From assembly GCF_027887165.1 (NCBI RefSeq), contig NC_077232.1:18058755-18122754 (forward strand): a stretch of 64,000 nucleotides of DNA, given 5' to 3'. Every line of letters begins with the position of its first letter. Within the stretch, counting starts at the first letter, position 1. A model generated the notes under the pieces. It worked only from the letters and a program-made list of their open reading frames with translations, was not told the DNA's origin and ran no database searches. Source of the DNA: Monodelphis domestica. Lineage: Eukaryota; Chordata; Mammalia; Didelphimorphia; Didelphidae. Position numbers and translations under genes: made by a program. Of this stretch, positions 23,460-33,905 are shown piece by piece.

Positions 23460-24700
23460 CAATTAAACAATCATTTATTAAGTTCTCACTCTGAAACAGG
23501 CATTGCTCTGGGTTCTAAGTGTTTACAGGAAAAACAACCAAGAAGCATCCCTGCTCTAAAGAAATGTGCATTCTACTGTAAAGGATAATTTTAGTGTTGT
23601 GACCTAAACTATATTAATTATTTGTCACCATGGATATCTCAAATAATAAAAAAATATTACCCAAGTCAGTCTGGAAATTTATGGTGATTTAATTAATATA
23701 GTGGAAAGAAATTAAAGAAGAAGGGAGAAGGAAAAGGGTGTAGGATTTCTCCCGCCTGGCTTGTGCTGGGCAGGAAGATTAGAAGCTCTAGAAGGTAAGG
23801 TTTTGGAGAGTAAAAGAGGTAGGAATCAGCCTGAACTTCAAGAGGACTCAGCCAAGATGCCTGAACCTGAATTAGCTCAAGGTCAAACTCACAAGCAAAA
23901 CCCAGACAAATAGCTGCCACCATGCCAAGATAAAGGAACACTTAGCACGCTGCCAGCCAGAGACACCTCTCTGGGAAAAGAGGCCGAAGAGAGGAATTGA
24001 TGTGCCCTAAATAGACGGTTTTACATCACTTTCCTGCGTCTTATCTGTACCAATGTTAGCTTAGCTTGATTTAGGACAGGGGTCTATCTGCTGTTTCTGC
24101 ATATGTCTGTTGAAGGCCATTTTCTCAGATACTTAATCTTTGAGTATGGTGCAGATATTCCTGAACTTGTTAAACTAAGTAGGGTGGAGCAATGTAGAGT
24201 TCCCAAGACTTGATTCTGTTAGACCAAGTATCTCCATTGTTACTAATCAGGAAATAGCTAAATTAGATCTTCTAAAGTACAGTCTAAGTAGGGTGGAGTA
24301 GTTTTAAAATTCACACTACCTTGGAGAAAGCAGTATCTATATAGATAATTCAGTAGAAAATATATGCAGAATTAATATAAAGTATCTAAATTGGGGCATT
24401 AACAATCAGAGGAATATGAATGGTTCTGGGAACAGAAGCTCATATTTGTACAGTACTTTTTAAGGAGATGTTGATTATAAGAGGAAAAGTTTAGTAAATG
24501 GAACTTTTGAGGAATAAGAAGCATCTTGTGCAAAGGCACATATGTGCGATATGGTCAATTATAGATGGAGAAATGAAAGTAGTTCAATTTTCCTGGGATG
24601 TAGAATGCATGAGTGAACCTAATGTGGAATCAATCTGGAAAGAAAAATTAGAGACAGATGGTAGAGGGCTTTAAAAGCCAAATGAAGAAGTTTGCCTTTT
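23460..24700 (+). repeat. Unclassified old repeat split by a solo LTR
   Basis: ATCATTTATTAAGTTCTCAC and CAGGCATTGCTCTGGGTTCT match the family at 13870 and 35920. The right part, from 24316, continues as old purine-rich DNA. The LTR at 23577-24315 separates the two. Confidence 0.45.
23577..24315 (-). mobile_element. Solo LTR, class I (gammaretrovirus-like) ERV family
   Basis: The 739-base element runs TG to CA (TGTAA... to ...TTCACA) and is flanked by a perfect 4-base target duplication CTAC (23573-23576, 24316-24319). It belongs with 26431-27285, 50683-51304 and, in the other direction, 62820-63831. Orientation is inferred from the 62.8 kb copy. No internal retroviral region adjoins it, so it is a solo-LTR fossil. 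Confidence 0.85.
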
Positions 24701-24724
24701 AGCTTAAAAGCAAAACATGTGCAA

Positions 24725-24830
24725 ATCTGGTCTCAGACACTTCCTAGCTGTGTGACCTATGTGAATCACTTAACCTTTTTATGCTTGCCCTTCTGTCTTA
24801 GAGTCATATTGGGTTTAAAAAAATAAAGAT
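24725..24830 (+). repeat. 5'-truncated marsupial SINE
   Basis: GCAAATCTGGTCTCAGACAC and CTTCCTAGCTGTGTGACCTA begin mid-element. It ends in GGGTTTAAAAAAATAAAG. Confidence 0.7.
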
Positions 24831-25059
24831 ATGTAAACAGCAGAGTGACAAGTTAGATCTGTGCTTTAGGAATATCAACTTGGTAATCACATAAAAAAAA
24901 CCCCAACATTTTAAAAAGCAAGATCTATTTAAAAGACGGGGAACTGTAGGCATTTTTGTAGGGAAGGAGGAATTCAAAAAATAAAATTATTGTCATTTTA
25001 GGATGAGGTGGGAATTTACATAAAAGAAAGATAAATGATGATACAGGAGTTAAATTTTT

Positions 25060-25310
25060 CTAAGCATCTAGTTGTCCCAGTGGATAGAATGCTTAACTTG
25101 GGAGTCAGAAAGACCTGATTTTAAAATCACATCTCAGATGATTACTGGATTTGTAATGCTGGGTTACTCATTTCACTTTTGTCTTCCTCAGATTCCTTCT
25201 CTGTCAATTGAAGATAATGCTTGTTTTGAGAGTAAAATGGGATAAAATTTATAAATCATTTACCAAATATTATAGCATAACATAAATGATAACTATTAAT
25301 GCTGGAGGAC
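25060..25310 (+). repeat. MIR/THER CORE-SINE
   Basis: CATCTAGTTGTCCCAGTGGA head, degraded core, and ATAAATCATTTACCAAATAT in the tail. Confidence 0.55.
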
Positions 25311-25609
25311 TGTAAATGAATGAAATAAAGAGTACAAATGGAGAAATTAAGCTTGGAAAAGATGACCAACTTCTTTTTCCAAAATAGAGCCAAGGAGGAT
25401 GGAATAGGGGATATGTATGAGGGTTTTGGAGGGTGGAGGAAGGGAAATAATGAGCTCGTGTCAAAATTCTTTTCTTTGCTAAAGTGGAGAAAGAAGTGTT
25501 ATAGGAGATCTTCAATAAAAAACCAGCAAACCAACAAAAAAACAAAAACTGTTGTTGGGAAAGTTGGAAAGTGGCCTGGCAGAAGTTAGGCATAAACCAA
25601 CATCTCACA

Positions 25610-26403
25610 TTATTTGTTAAGATAACTCCAAATGGATAATAATTTAGTCATAAGGGATGATATAAAGAAAAGTGGTGAGCATAGAAGAAATTTTCTGTCA
25701 GATCTCTAGATAAAGAATTCATATCCCCCCAAAAGATGAAGAGATTCAGGAGAGATACAATGGATAACTTTGATTGCTTGGATTAAAAAAAAAGCTTTTG
25801 CCCAAACAAAACCCATGCAGCCAAAATTAGAAGAAAAATAGGAAACTGGGTGAAGAGGGGAGAAATTTATATTAAGTTTCTCTGATCAAATTCTGATTTC
25901 TCAAAAATAAAAAGAAAGGAGTCAAATTTATAAAAACAGGGGCCATTCCCCAATTGATAAATGATCAAAGTGCATTAACAGGAAGTTTTTGGAAGAAATG
26001 AAAACTATCAGTAGTCATATGAAATAGAATAGTTGTGAAATGCTACATCACAGTCATTACATTGATTAAGATGACAGAAAAGGAAGATGGTAAATGATGA
26101 GGGGAATGTGAGAAATTAGGTACACTAATGTATTGTTGGGTGAACTATGAACAGGTAGTCAAACTTCTGCAGAAAAATGAAGAACTATGCTCAAAGGCCT
26201 ATACATCTTTGCATTCCCTTTGACACAGAGATACTTTTTCTGGGTCCATACCCCAAGGACAGCAAAGAAAAAGATAAGGATCCATATCATATGTACAAAA
26301 ATGTTTTTACCACTTCTTTTTGTGATACCAAAGAATTCTACAAATAAGTAATGGTGTATGAATATGATGGAATAGTAACATGCTATAAGAAATGATAGCA
26401 GGG
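25610..26403 (+). mobile_element. Old L1 ORF2 3' fragment, sense
   Basis: The order of phrases follows the C-terminal third of marsupial L1 ORF2: GGCCATTCCCCAATTGATAA near 25942, AACTATGAACAGGTAGTCAA near 26143, and CCATACCCCAAGGACAGCAA near 26249 (the LxGxxPKD region). It is strongly decayed and no long frame remains. Confidence 0.7.
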
Positions 26404-26430
26404 ATAGTTTTATCTTATTGCTATGACTAG

Positions 26431-27285
26431 TGTTAATTTTTTTATGTTTGGGCTTAATAATTAATTGGTGGTCACCAGGGATTTAGTTTCTAAATCCCCA
26501 AATGAATTACTAAAGTAAATGGAATTTATGTAGTTTATTTACAATAGAGGGAAGATATTAAGGAAGAGAGAAAAGGGGAGAAAGAGAGAAAGCTCTCGCT
26601 TCCTCTGAGCCAGGTAGAAATTCTCAGGCCCCAGCCAGGGGAAAGGAGTCTCAAGACGATAGACCTTTCTCAAAGGTTCATACCTCCAGAAAGGCAAGGA
26701 AACTAAGTCAGCCTTTACACTCACCATGGTGACCGTCTAAAAAGAAAGCAGTCTGAGGTCTCCTGCACCAGCTCCTCCAGGGGTCTAGTTCCACAGCCAA
26801 GTATCTTCACTCCAGGTCTGAGTGTCTGTCTTCCAGTCTCTCCTCAAGTGTCTGTCTTCCCTCAAGCTCCAAGTGACTCTTCACTCCAAGCCCCAGTGAG
26901 TCTCTTCCAGTCCAACTCTCAGTGACTGAATCCTTCATTTTTCTGTGTGCCTCTATTTCCTCTATTTAAAGATCTTTTTTTCTTGTGTCACCTCCCCTAA
27001 ATTTTACATCTATCAATCACAGCAGATGCTCCTTTCCAGAACTTCCCACTGAATGTATGAAATGGGTGTTCACACCTTTTGTGGTTAGTTAACACTTTTT
27101 GTAGTTAGTTCACACATTTTTGTGGTTAAAATTGGTAAATTGGTAAAATTTTAAATACTGGGTTAGCACTTTTGGGGATTAAAATCTAAAAATAGATAGG
27201 GGATTACAATTCAATCTTCACAATAAAGGAAGAACTAAGTGCCTTCATTGTTACAATCAGGAGATAGACAAATCCAATCTTCATA
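26431..27285 (-). mobile_element. Solo LTR, class I ERV family
   Basis: The 855-base element shares left-end wording with 23577 and 50683 (GGTCACCAGGGAT near 26468). It is flanked by the 4-base duplication CTAG (26427-26430, 27286-27289). The host L1 reads continuously across the site when it is removed. No internal region. The weaker similarity suggests it is older than the other copies. Confidence 0.8.
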
Positions 27286-27519
27286 CTAGCATTTCTAGTA
27301 AAATATTGAATAGTAATGGTGATAATGGACACTCTTGTTTTATCCTTGATCTTAATGGAAATGTTTCTACTTTATTACAGATAACATATAACATATGACA
27401 TTTTCAATATTGATGTTAATTCATTATTTTTAAAGATAAAATGCAACTGTCTTGATTATCTTTTTAAAAATTAGGTCCATTTTTGCTTTTGGTTTTAGAT
27501 TGCTACTACTTATTATTTT

Positions 27520-28098
27520 TGGGGTGTATGGGGTGCTCAGGGAGGGATAGTATCTCTAGCATGGAGGGCTTGTCGTGCCCTTTTAGGGCAGCTCTCCAGC
27601 CTCTGACCCTCACCTGACACCCAGCTCTCACTTGTGGCTGCCAGTAGCTGCTAGCATGCTGCAGCAGCCACACCCCGGGCAATGGCTTTGACAGGCCCGC
27701 TAAACCTTGCGAGGGTAACCATCGGGTCGTCGACCCCTGATGAACCAGGGATTTGTTCACCCAGCATGTGAAGACTGCTTAGGTGGAACAGGCGGAAGAA
27801 ACCAATAAGAAGGTTCAACGGCTGAGATGGCGACACAGCAAAGCACTATGGAGTGCTTAGGGCGTGTTGGAGCACAAAAGACAACACGGCCATCCAATGC
27901 AGCTGAGAAAGTCTCCAGGTGTAACGACTTTTCGTGCCACTGGACCCAGGCTTCCAACGCCGAGAGAGTGGGACTGTCTCTGTGCAACAACTTTTCCACT
28001 TAAATCTCTTTCACACACAAGTGTCTTTGTGCACACTCATCTACATCACAGATGAAAGCGCACAAAGACAATAGTCATCCTCGGTTACCGAGAGACTA
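27520..28098 (+). mobile_element. GC-rich retroposon of unrecognised family
   Basis: A 579-base GC-rich, CpG-retaining insert in very AT-rich L1 DNA is flanked by a 17-base target duplication CTACTACTTATTATTTT at 27503-27519 and 28099-28115. The duplication length fits non-LTR retroposition. The 3' side ends in CCGAGAGACTACTACTA, so the tail may be a CTA triplet repeat rather than poly(A). It has no long sense frame, and the minus-strand frames match nothing I know. It could be a SINE or an internally deleted LINE, perhaps RTE-like from the triplet tail, but this is a guess. Confidence 0.7.
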
Positions 28099-29116
28099 CT
28101 ACTACTTATTATTTTAATAAAATTGCATTCATTCCTATGCTATATAGTGCTTTTAGTAGGAATTGGAATTCTATTTTTGTCAATTTTTAAAATTATTTAT
28201 TGATATAATAAAGTGATTATATTAATTTGTTATTATTGTTTTTGATCAGGCCAATTTTGTTTATAGTTTTCCTAATATTGAACCAGCCATGCAATCCTAG
28301 TATAAGTCCAGGTTGACCATAGTGCATGATCTTTACTACATTACTATAATCTCTCTGATATATATATTGTTTCAATTTTCTGCATCAACATTTATTATGG
28401 ATATTTATAATTAACTTTTCCTATTTTTGCTCTCTCTGGTTTTGGTATCAATATTTATATATTTTAAAATTTATTCTTTTTCTATTTTTTAAGTTGCATG
28501 CCATATTAATTGATTTGCTCTTTATCTTTTTTAAATTGTTGTATGCTTTTAGAGATATACATCTCCCCAAGTACTGCTTTTGCTGTATTACACAAATTTT
28601 GGTATTATTATAATTATCTTTAATGAAATTGACTGTTTCTATGATTTGTTCTTTGGCATACGCATTCTTTAGGATTTGATTATTTGGTTTCCAATTAATT
28701 TTTAAGTATGCTTCCAAGACCCTTTATTGAATGTAATTTTTATTGTCAAAATTCAAAAGTGAATTTAAAATTATCTGATTTTTTACATTTGTTTGTGAGG
28801 ATTTTATGTCCTAAAACATAATCAGTTTTTGGGGAGGTACCAAGTACAACTGAGAAGTAATTATACTTTCTGTTCAATATTTTATAGTTTTGCCATATCT
28901 AACTTTTCTAAAATTCCATTTATCTCCTTAACTTCTTTTTTGTTTGTTTTTTTTGTTTAGATTCATCTCAATCCTAGAGGGTAAAATGAAATCTTCTATT
29001 TTTCTTTCTCTAATATTTAATTTTTCCTCCATGAATTTGAATGTTATGCCATTTTCAATATTGATGTTAAATCATTATTTTTAAAAAAAACAAAATGCAG
29101 CTGTCTTGATTATCTT

Positions 29117-29185
29117 TTTTTTTAACCCTTACCTTTCGTCTTAGAGTCAATACTGGGTACTGACTCCAAGGCAGAAGAGTAAAGA
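29117..29185 (-). repeat. SINE tail fragment, inverted
   Basis: AACCCTTACCTTTCGTCTTA and CTGACTCCAAGGCAGAAGAG are the 3' end of the WSINE1-like element, cut off after about 70 bases. Confidence 0.75.
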
Positions 29186-30019
29186 GATGCCAAATATGCT
29201 CAGTCCAACATCTCATGCTAGAATTGGTGTGTCTTGCAATCTCTTTCACCAGCAGCTATTTGATTGTTTTACCATGCTTGTGTACTGAGCTTTCCTGTTG
29301 CAGCCATTGCTGCCTCCAAATCCCACAACCTGTGCTTCTTATACTATACTTTACTATTTGTAGAGCTCTCTTTCTATCCTCCTAAGCTGCCCTGTGCAGA
29401 AAAAATAGCCCACTGTGACATTCTAGTGGTTACTCCACTCATAATTCAGCTAGACATGCTTTTTGAGGTTGTTTAGAGGATTGTGTTGAAAAAGCTCAGA
29501 GAAAATGCTCATTTAGCTCTCTAATTTTAGCTCCTACCACCCCCTTCCCCAGAATTTAACTGAAGAGAATGGAAACTGGTATTTATGTTAAGGAGTAAAT
29601 ATAAGTGGAGGAGGAGTGAGGCAGGATGTATGATGGAAATATAGGAGGTTGTCATCCAAAAGAGTAATTTAATAATTATCATTCTTGGAGGTGGAACCAT
29701 TTTAATTGGTGGTCAAATCAGGAATAGGGCATCACTATGCATGGATAAAGGCGAAAAATGGAGGTTATGAAAGTTGAGGTGGTTGAGAAACGGCTCCATA
29801 ATGTAAAACCATTATAATGAGCTTAACAAAGTATGAGGAGACTTTGCTTAGTGCTACCTGTGGTGAAAAATAATTGTAGCATGGGAATCATTCTGTTAAA
29901 TTTAACCCACATTAAAAATTTATATGCAACAAAAATTCATAGTTTCATATATTTTTTAAAAATACATGATTCTATAATGGCCATAAAAGATTTATCAGTG
30001 CCGTGACTTATTCTGCTGA
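29186..30019. other. Gene-free stretch upstream of the OR pseudogene
   Basis: No repeat is firmly recognised. By position it is the upstream region of unit 3, equivalent to 16565-17045 and 39300-39995, but the similarity is too weak to outline. Confidence 0.4.
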
Positions 30020-30039
30020 TTGTTTTTTCCTTGTCCCAG
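30020..30039 (+). promoter_or_regulatory. Relic splice acceptor of the OR pseudogene
   Basis: TGTTTTTTCCTTGTCCCAG ends at 30039, 29 bases before the position where the OR start codon should be. This is the same spacing as in the 40 kb gene. Confidence 0.5.
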
Positions 30040-30067
30040 GTAAATCAGTCAAAACTCTAAAGGCATT

Positions 30068-30276
30068 TATCAAAGTGACTTGCAGGTGAAGAAGGTCATG
30101 GCTGTGGAAATGACATGCCTCAGAGCTCAAATCCTTTTCTTCAGAATCTTCATTATTCTCTGTTTTATGACCCTGATGAAGAACCTTGAGATGGTAGTCC
30201 GGAACCTCTGAGATTCATGTCTCCACATCCTCTTGTCCATTTCCTCATAATTTCTCTTCCATGGATTTGGGGCTCA
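30068..30276 (+). pseudogene. OR5B-like olfactory receptor pseudogene, TM1-TM2 remnant
   Basis: The stretch aligns base by base with the first 70 codons of the 40 kb OR: GCAGGTGAAGAAGGTCAT against GAGGTGAAGGAGTTCAT, ATGCCTCAGAGCTC against ATGCCCCAGAGCTT, CTTGAGATGGTAGTCC against CTAGGGATGGTAGTCC, and TCCATGGATTTGGGGCTC in TM2. The initiator ATG is lost (TAT at 30068), there is an in-frame TGA near 30212, and the gene breaks off after about 209 of 940 bases. The DNA that follows (GATTCTGAAGTTGTATTTG near 30360) matches the 3' flank of other units, so one large deletion removed TM3-TM7 and nearby flank. It marks a third array unit between the 17 and 40 kb genes. Confidence 0.85.
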
Positions 30277-30867
30277 ATTGTTTGGAGTTTTAGACAGAAT
30301 TCTTCTTCAAAGATGGGCTGGAATAAATGCCCTTCGAGGTCATCTCTTCTGGGAAGCTCTGATTCTGAAGTTGTATTTGTCAATTTATTTCTTTAAAAAG
30401 AATTAGGGACGTCGCTCAGTTTGAGACATGCGTGCTGGCACGAGCCCTCCATTCTCCCCAGAATTCAGACTCAGCTGTGAGCGTTAAGAGGCACTTCCTG
30501 TAAGGGTGGTCTGCATATCCCTTCTATCATTCTCATGCGTCTGCACGGGCCTCTGAGGTTTGAGTGGTCGCATTACAGAAATTACTCTGAGACATGTTTT
30601 GGGCTGAAGAAAGGAAGTTGTGCTACTATTCTCTCATCTTCTGCCTGCTGTGTGGTCAGCTTCTTGGGTTAATAATTACTTGGAAAGTGTGCAGACAGAC
30701 ATTTCTTTTTGAAGAGGCCAATGAGATTAAGTGATCTTATGGGACGTCTCAATGCCAGGAACCCAAGGGTCATGACTCATTCACTAACTGCATTTCTCTT
30801 TTCTCTCTGTGGTCTACAATATGTTGCTGTGATATGGCTTCTCTATTTTATTTCTTAACCATCTTTT

Positions 30868-31067
30868 TTTTTAAACCCTCACCTTCCATCTTGGAGTCAA
30901 TACTGTGTATTGGTGCCAAAACAGAAGAGTGGTAAGGGCTAGGCAATGGGGGTCAAGTGACTTGCCCAGGGTCACACAGCTGGGAAGTGTCTGAGACCAG
31001 ATTTGAACCCAGGACCTCCCATCTCTAGACCTGGCTCTCCATCCACTGAGCCACCCAGCTGTCCTTA
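30868..31067 (-). repeat. tRNA-derived marsupial SINE (WSINE1-like)
   Basis: Complete inverted copy. CTTAACCATCTTT before and CTTAACTCTCTTT after suggest the target duplication. Confidence 0.9.
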
Positions 31068-31119
31068 ACTCTCTTTAGAAACTAATGCACCATGGAAAAG
31101 CTCTGATAGCAATAGCTGA

Positions 31120-31400
31120 ATACACTCATGACTTCCTTAAGAAATCAGAATCATGTCCCCAAAGACTAGGGCTGTAATAACATGTTATAAAATCAGAAGA
31201 TTAGGAGCTGTTGTTAGTCTCACTGGAGTAATTACCCCCTAAGAGCCCCTGAAGTCTCATTCCTTTATAACTCCATTCCCAAACCTCTCTGTGGAAATTA
31301 TAGCCTGGCTCTATTTTGACTCATTTCATTAGAGCAAATGTATGGTCAAGTCATTGCTTATTATTCTTTTATTTGTTTGACTCAAAAATAGGTCTTTTGA
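31120..31400. repeat. Conserved intergenic module, unit 3 copy
   Basis: GACTTCCTTAAGAAATCAGA and GTCCCCAAAGACTAGGGCTG match the module at 9300. Similar blocks lie at 20430, 44600 and 58470. Confidence 0.55.
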
Positions 31401-31744
31401 CTTCATCCAGGCAGTAACAGTGACTGGGGATTCCAAGCATCATGATGGCGGCTCTGATCATTCATTCAACACCATGAACTGGAGAGGTTCTTCCAAAGGG
31501 ATCTCTTTTCCCTTCCATAAGCTAGACTTTGATTACAGATGGGTAAGTAAAGATGCTCTGCCACTCCTCGCCTTTGGAATTTTATTACTCATCCTGAAGG
31601 CCCCAGCAGATCGTAGATATTATAATTCAAGACTTGGACTTTGCTTAGATTTAAAATATTAGTAACATACAAAAATGAAAATAAAAGGTGGATGAAAAGA
31701 GTTTAGGGACATGTTTTGAAGCCCAAATGTATAAGATGTTATGT
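31401..31744. other. Gene-free stretch
   Basis: An 80-codon frame at 31420 has no recognisable domain and is not conserved in the other units. I see nothing else here. Confidence 0.4.
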
Positions 31745-31910
31745 AACTCTAGGACAATGGATTGTAAGACTGGAAGAGGTCATGTACTTTTATTGATGAA
31801 GAAATTGAATCTTGGAGATTATCAAGGATTTTCTTAATGTTATAAAATAAGGAGCAGACCCAGAATTTGAACACGTATCCTCTCACCTAAATCAAGTGTT
31901 TGGCCACTAG
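31745..31910 (-). repeat. MIR fragment
   Basis: TTGATGAAGAAATTGAATCT and GGAGCAGACCCAGAATTTGA follow the inverted MIR core. Confidence 0.55.
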
Positions 31911-32135
31911 TTGGTGGCCAATGATTTAGTAGCATTACAATTAATTAATTAGTAGTCATAGGAATTCTATTTCTGTGTTCTTCAAGGCATATTATAAGGT
32001 ATCACACAGCCTAAATTTTAAACTCTTTTCTTGATCATTTTAAGGGATAACGTTTAATTTTATTGAAAGATATCACATTCCTCCATGATATAAATAGCTT
32101 TAAATGTATAGGTCACATCAAATTAAATATGGAAG

Positions 32136-32339
32136 GGGGGCAGCTGGGTAGCTCAGTGGATTGAGAGTCAGGCCTAGAGATGGGAGGTCCTGGGTTCAAA
32201 TCTGATCTCAGACACTTCCCAGCTGTGTGACCCTGGGCAAGTCACTTGACCCCCATTGCCTAGCCCTTACCACTCTTCTGCCTTGGGACCAATACACAGT
32301 ATTGACTCTAAGATGGAAGGTGAGGGCTTAAAAAAATTT
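32136..32339 (+). repeat. tRNA-derived marsupial SINE (WSINE1-like)
   Basis: Full-length. TAAATATGGAA at 32124-32134 and 32340-32350 is the target duplication. It interrupts an older MIR. Confidence 0.9.
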
Positions 32340-32700
32340 TAAATATGGAAAAGACCATTTAATTCTCCTCCCTAATTTTGCAAATGAAGTATGGAGGTGA
32401 AGAGAGGAAAAGCAAGAGAAGGAAAATAATTTGCCCAAGATAACAGCACATTAGTACCAGAGCCAGGACAAGAGCTGAAGTTTCTTCTTGTCATACCAGT
32501 AACAAATTCATCACGCCAGATATGCTTGAAATATGGAGAATTCAGAGTCAAAGTGTTCTGATACTCTATTTGGCAGATGAGGTGAATCAGACTGAGAGAA
32601 AGTAAAGGACTTGTCCAGGCTCATATAGAAAGAAAGTATTCGGGACACAGTTTGAACTCGGTTCGCCTGACTCTATATCCTTTGTTCTATCCTTTCTGCT
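32340..32700 (-). repeat. Two MIR fragments
   Basis: TTTGCAAATGAAGTATGGAG, then GGCAGATGAGGTGAATCAGA with CTTGTCCAGGCTCATATAGA. Both are inverted MIR cores. Confidence 0.55.
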
Positions 32701-32705
32701 AACTT

Positions 32706-32966
32706 GCTTATTGTTGTTATTCAGCCATGTCTGACTGTTGTGACTCCATGGACCCCCATAGCACAGCAATACTCTCTGTGGGCTTTTTTGAGTCAAAGAT
32801 ACTGGAGTGGTTTTCCATTTCTTTCTCTAGTGAATGAAAGTAAACAGAGATTAAATGACTTGCCCAGGGTCATATAGCTTGTCAGTGACTGAGGCCAGAT
32901 TGGAACTCAGATCTTTCTAACTCCAGGTCAAGGGCTCCATCCACTGAACCACCTAGCTGTCTCACT
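32706..32966 (-). repeat. MAR1-type SINE with RTE/BovB-like tail, inverted
   Basis: Begins with the tail TTGTTGTTATTCAGCCATGT and GACTGTTGTGACTCCATGG, then GACTTGCCCAGGGTCATATA, and ends at CTGAACCACCTAGCTGTC. Confidence 0.85.
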
Positions 32967-32994
32967 ATGCTAATTAGCTGCCAGTACATCATAG

Positions 32995-33165
32995 AATTGA
33001 GTTGGGAAAGAACTTTTAATTTATCCCAATTTATAGATGAAGAAACTGAGACTTAGGGAAGGTAAGCAACTTTCCTTCATTGACATGTATGAGAAATATC
33101 AAAATCAGAATTTGAACTTAAGTTTTCTCACTTGTAAATCAAATTGTCTTGCCACTATTCAGATT
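32995..33165 (-). repeat. MIR fragment
   Basis: TTTATAGATGAAGAAACTGA and TCAGAATTTGAACTTAAGTT are inverted MIR wording. Confidence 0.55.
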
Positions 33166-33216
33166 GATACTAGTTCGTAAATGTACTTTTTTCCTCCTGT
33201 ATATTTTAGAGCACTT

Positions 33217-33231
33217 TATTTATTTATTTAT

Positions 33232-33263
<32 letters not shown>

Positions 33264-33437
33264 TTATTTATTTATTCATTCATTCATTCATTCATTTATT
33301 TATTTATTTATTCATTCATTCATTCATTTATTTATTTATTCATTCATTCATTCATTCATTTATTTATTTATTTATTCATTCATTCATTCATTTATTTATC
33401 CATTCATTCATTCATTTGTTTGTTTGTTTATTTATTT
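33217..33437. repeat. Tetranucleotide microsatellite TTTA/TCTA/TTCA/TTTG
   Basis: About 55 tetranucleotides in alternating blocks: TTTA, TCTA, TTTA, then TTCA and TTTA in turn, ending in TTTG. It is read as the expanded tail of the adjacent inverted SINE because the SINE's target duplication lies outside it. The long frames across it are low-complexity artefacts. Confidence 0.95.
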
Positions 33438-33638
33438 AAACCCTTACCTTTCATCTTAGAGTCAATACTGTGTATTGATTCCAAGGCAGAAAGAAGAGTG
33501 GTAAGGGCTAGGCAATAGGGGTCAAGTGACTTGCCCAGGGTCACATAGCTGGGAAGTGTCTGAGACCCGATTTGAACCCAGGACCTCCCATCTGTAGGCC
33601 TGGCTCTCAATCCACTGAGCCACCCAACTGCCCCCTTT
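33438..33638 (-). repeat. tRNA-derived marsupial SINE (WSINE1-like)
   Basis: Inverted full copy. AGCACTTTAT at 33210-33219 (left of the microsatellite) and 33642-33651 (right of the SINE) form the target duplication. Confidence 0.9.
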
Positions 33639-33739
33639 CGAAGCACTTTATAACAAAGACTGCATCATGTATTTGAGAATCTTTTCAACGTATTGCAAAC
33701 CGTGATGTTCTATTTTTATTTCCTATCAGCTTATTCTTT

Positions 33740-33905
33740 GACTTTAATAGCTATAAATACATCAATTGCACTCTAGTCCTTCCGTCTCATTTTCCAAGTG
33801 AAATAATTAAGGCCCGAGTTGTGGAGACTTGCTGAAAGTCACACAGTAAGTTAGTCATGGGGGCAAGGCCTGGACCCCAGGTTTCCTACCTTAGAGCCCT
33901 CTAGG
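33740..33905 (-). repeat. MIR fragment
   Basis: CTCATTTTCCAAGTGAAATA, GAAAGTCACACAGTAAGTTA and GGACCCCAGGTTTCCTACCT follow the inverted MIR core. Confidence 0.55.

Larger units (their letters stand above)
26404..29115 (-). mobile_element. Old L1 ORF2 reverse-transcriptase region, inverted, with two insertions
   Basis: Either side of the solo LTR, the sequence CTTATTGCTATGACTAG | CATTTCTAGTAAAATATTGA continues as antisense L1 RT. The same wording is in the better L1 near 56970-57010. Further right, 28100-29050 carries AT-rich L1-like sequence (ATTGAACCAGCCATGCAATC near 28279). It is interrupted by the LTR at 26431-27285 and by the GC-rich insert at 27520-28098. Confidence 0.65.

Noticed and set aside
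27506-27999. Minus-strand frames of 80-84 codons in the GC-rich insert as a gene
   Set aside because: Overlapping frames of similar length in several phases are expected in GC-rich DNA; none has a recognisable domain and the insert has retroposon boundaries.
33149-33459. Plus-strand frames of 92-96 codons rich in Phe, Ile, His and Tyr
   Set aside because: Translation of a tetranucleotide microsatellite, not a gene.
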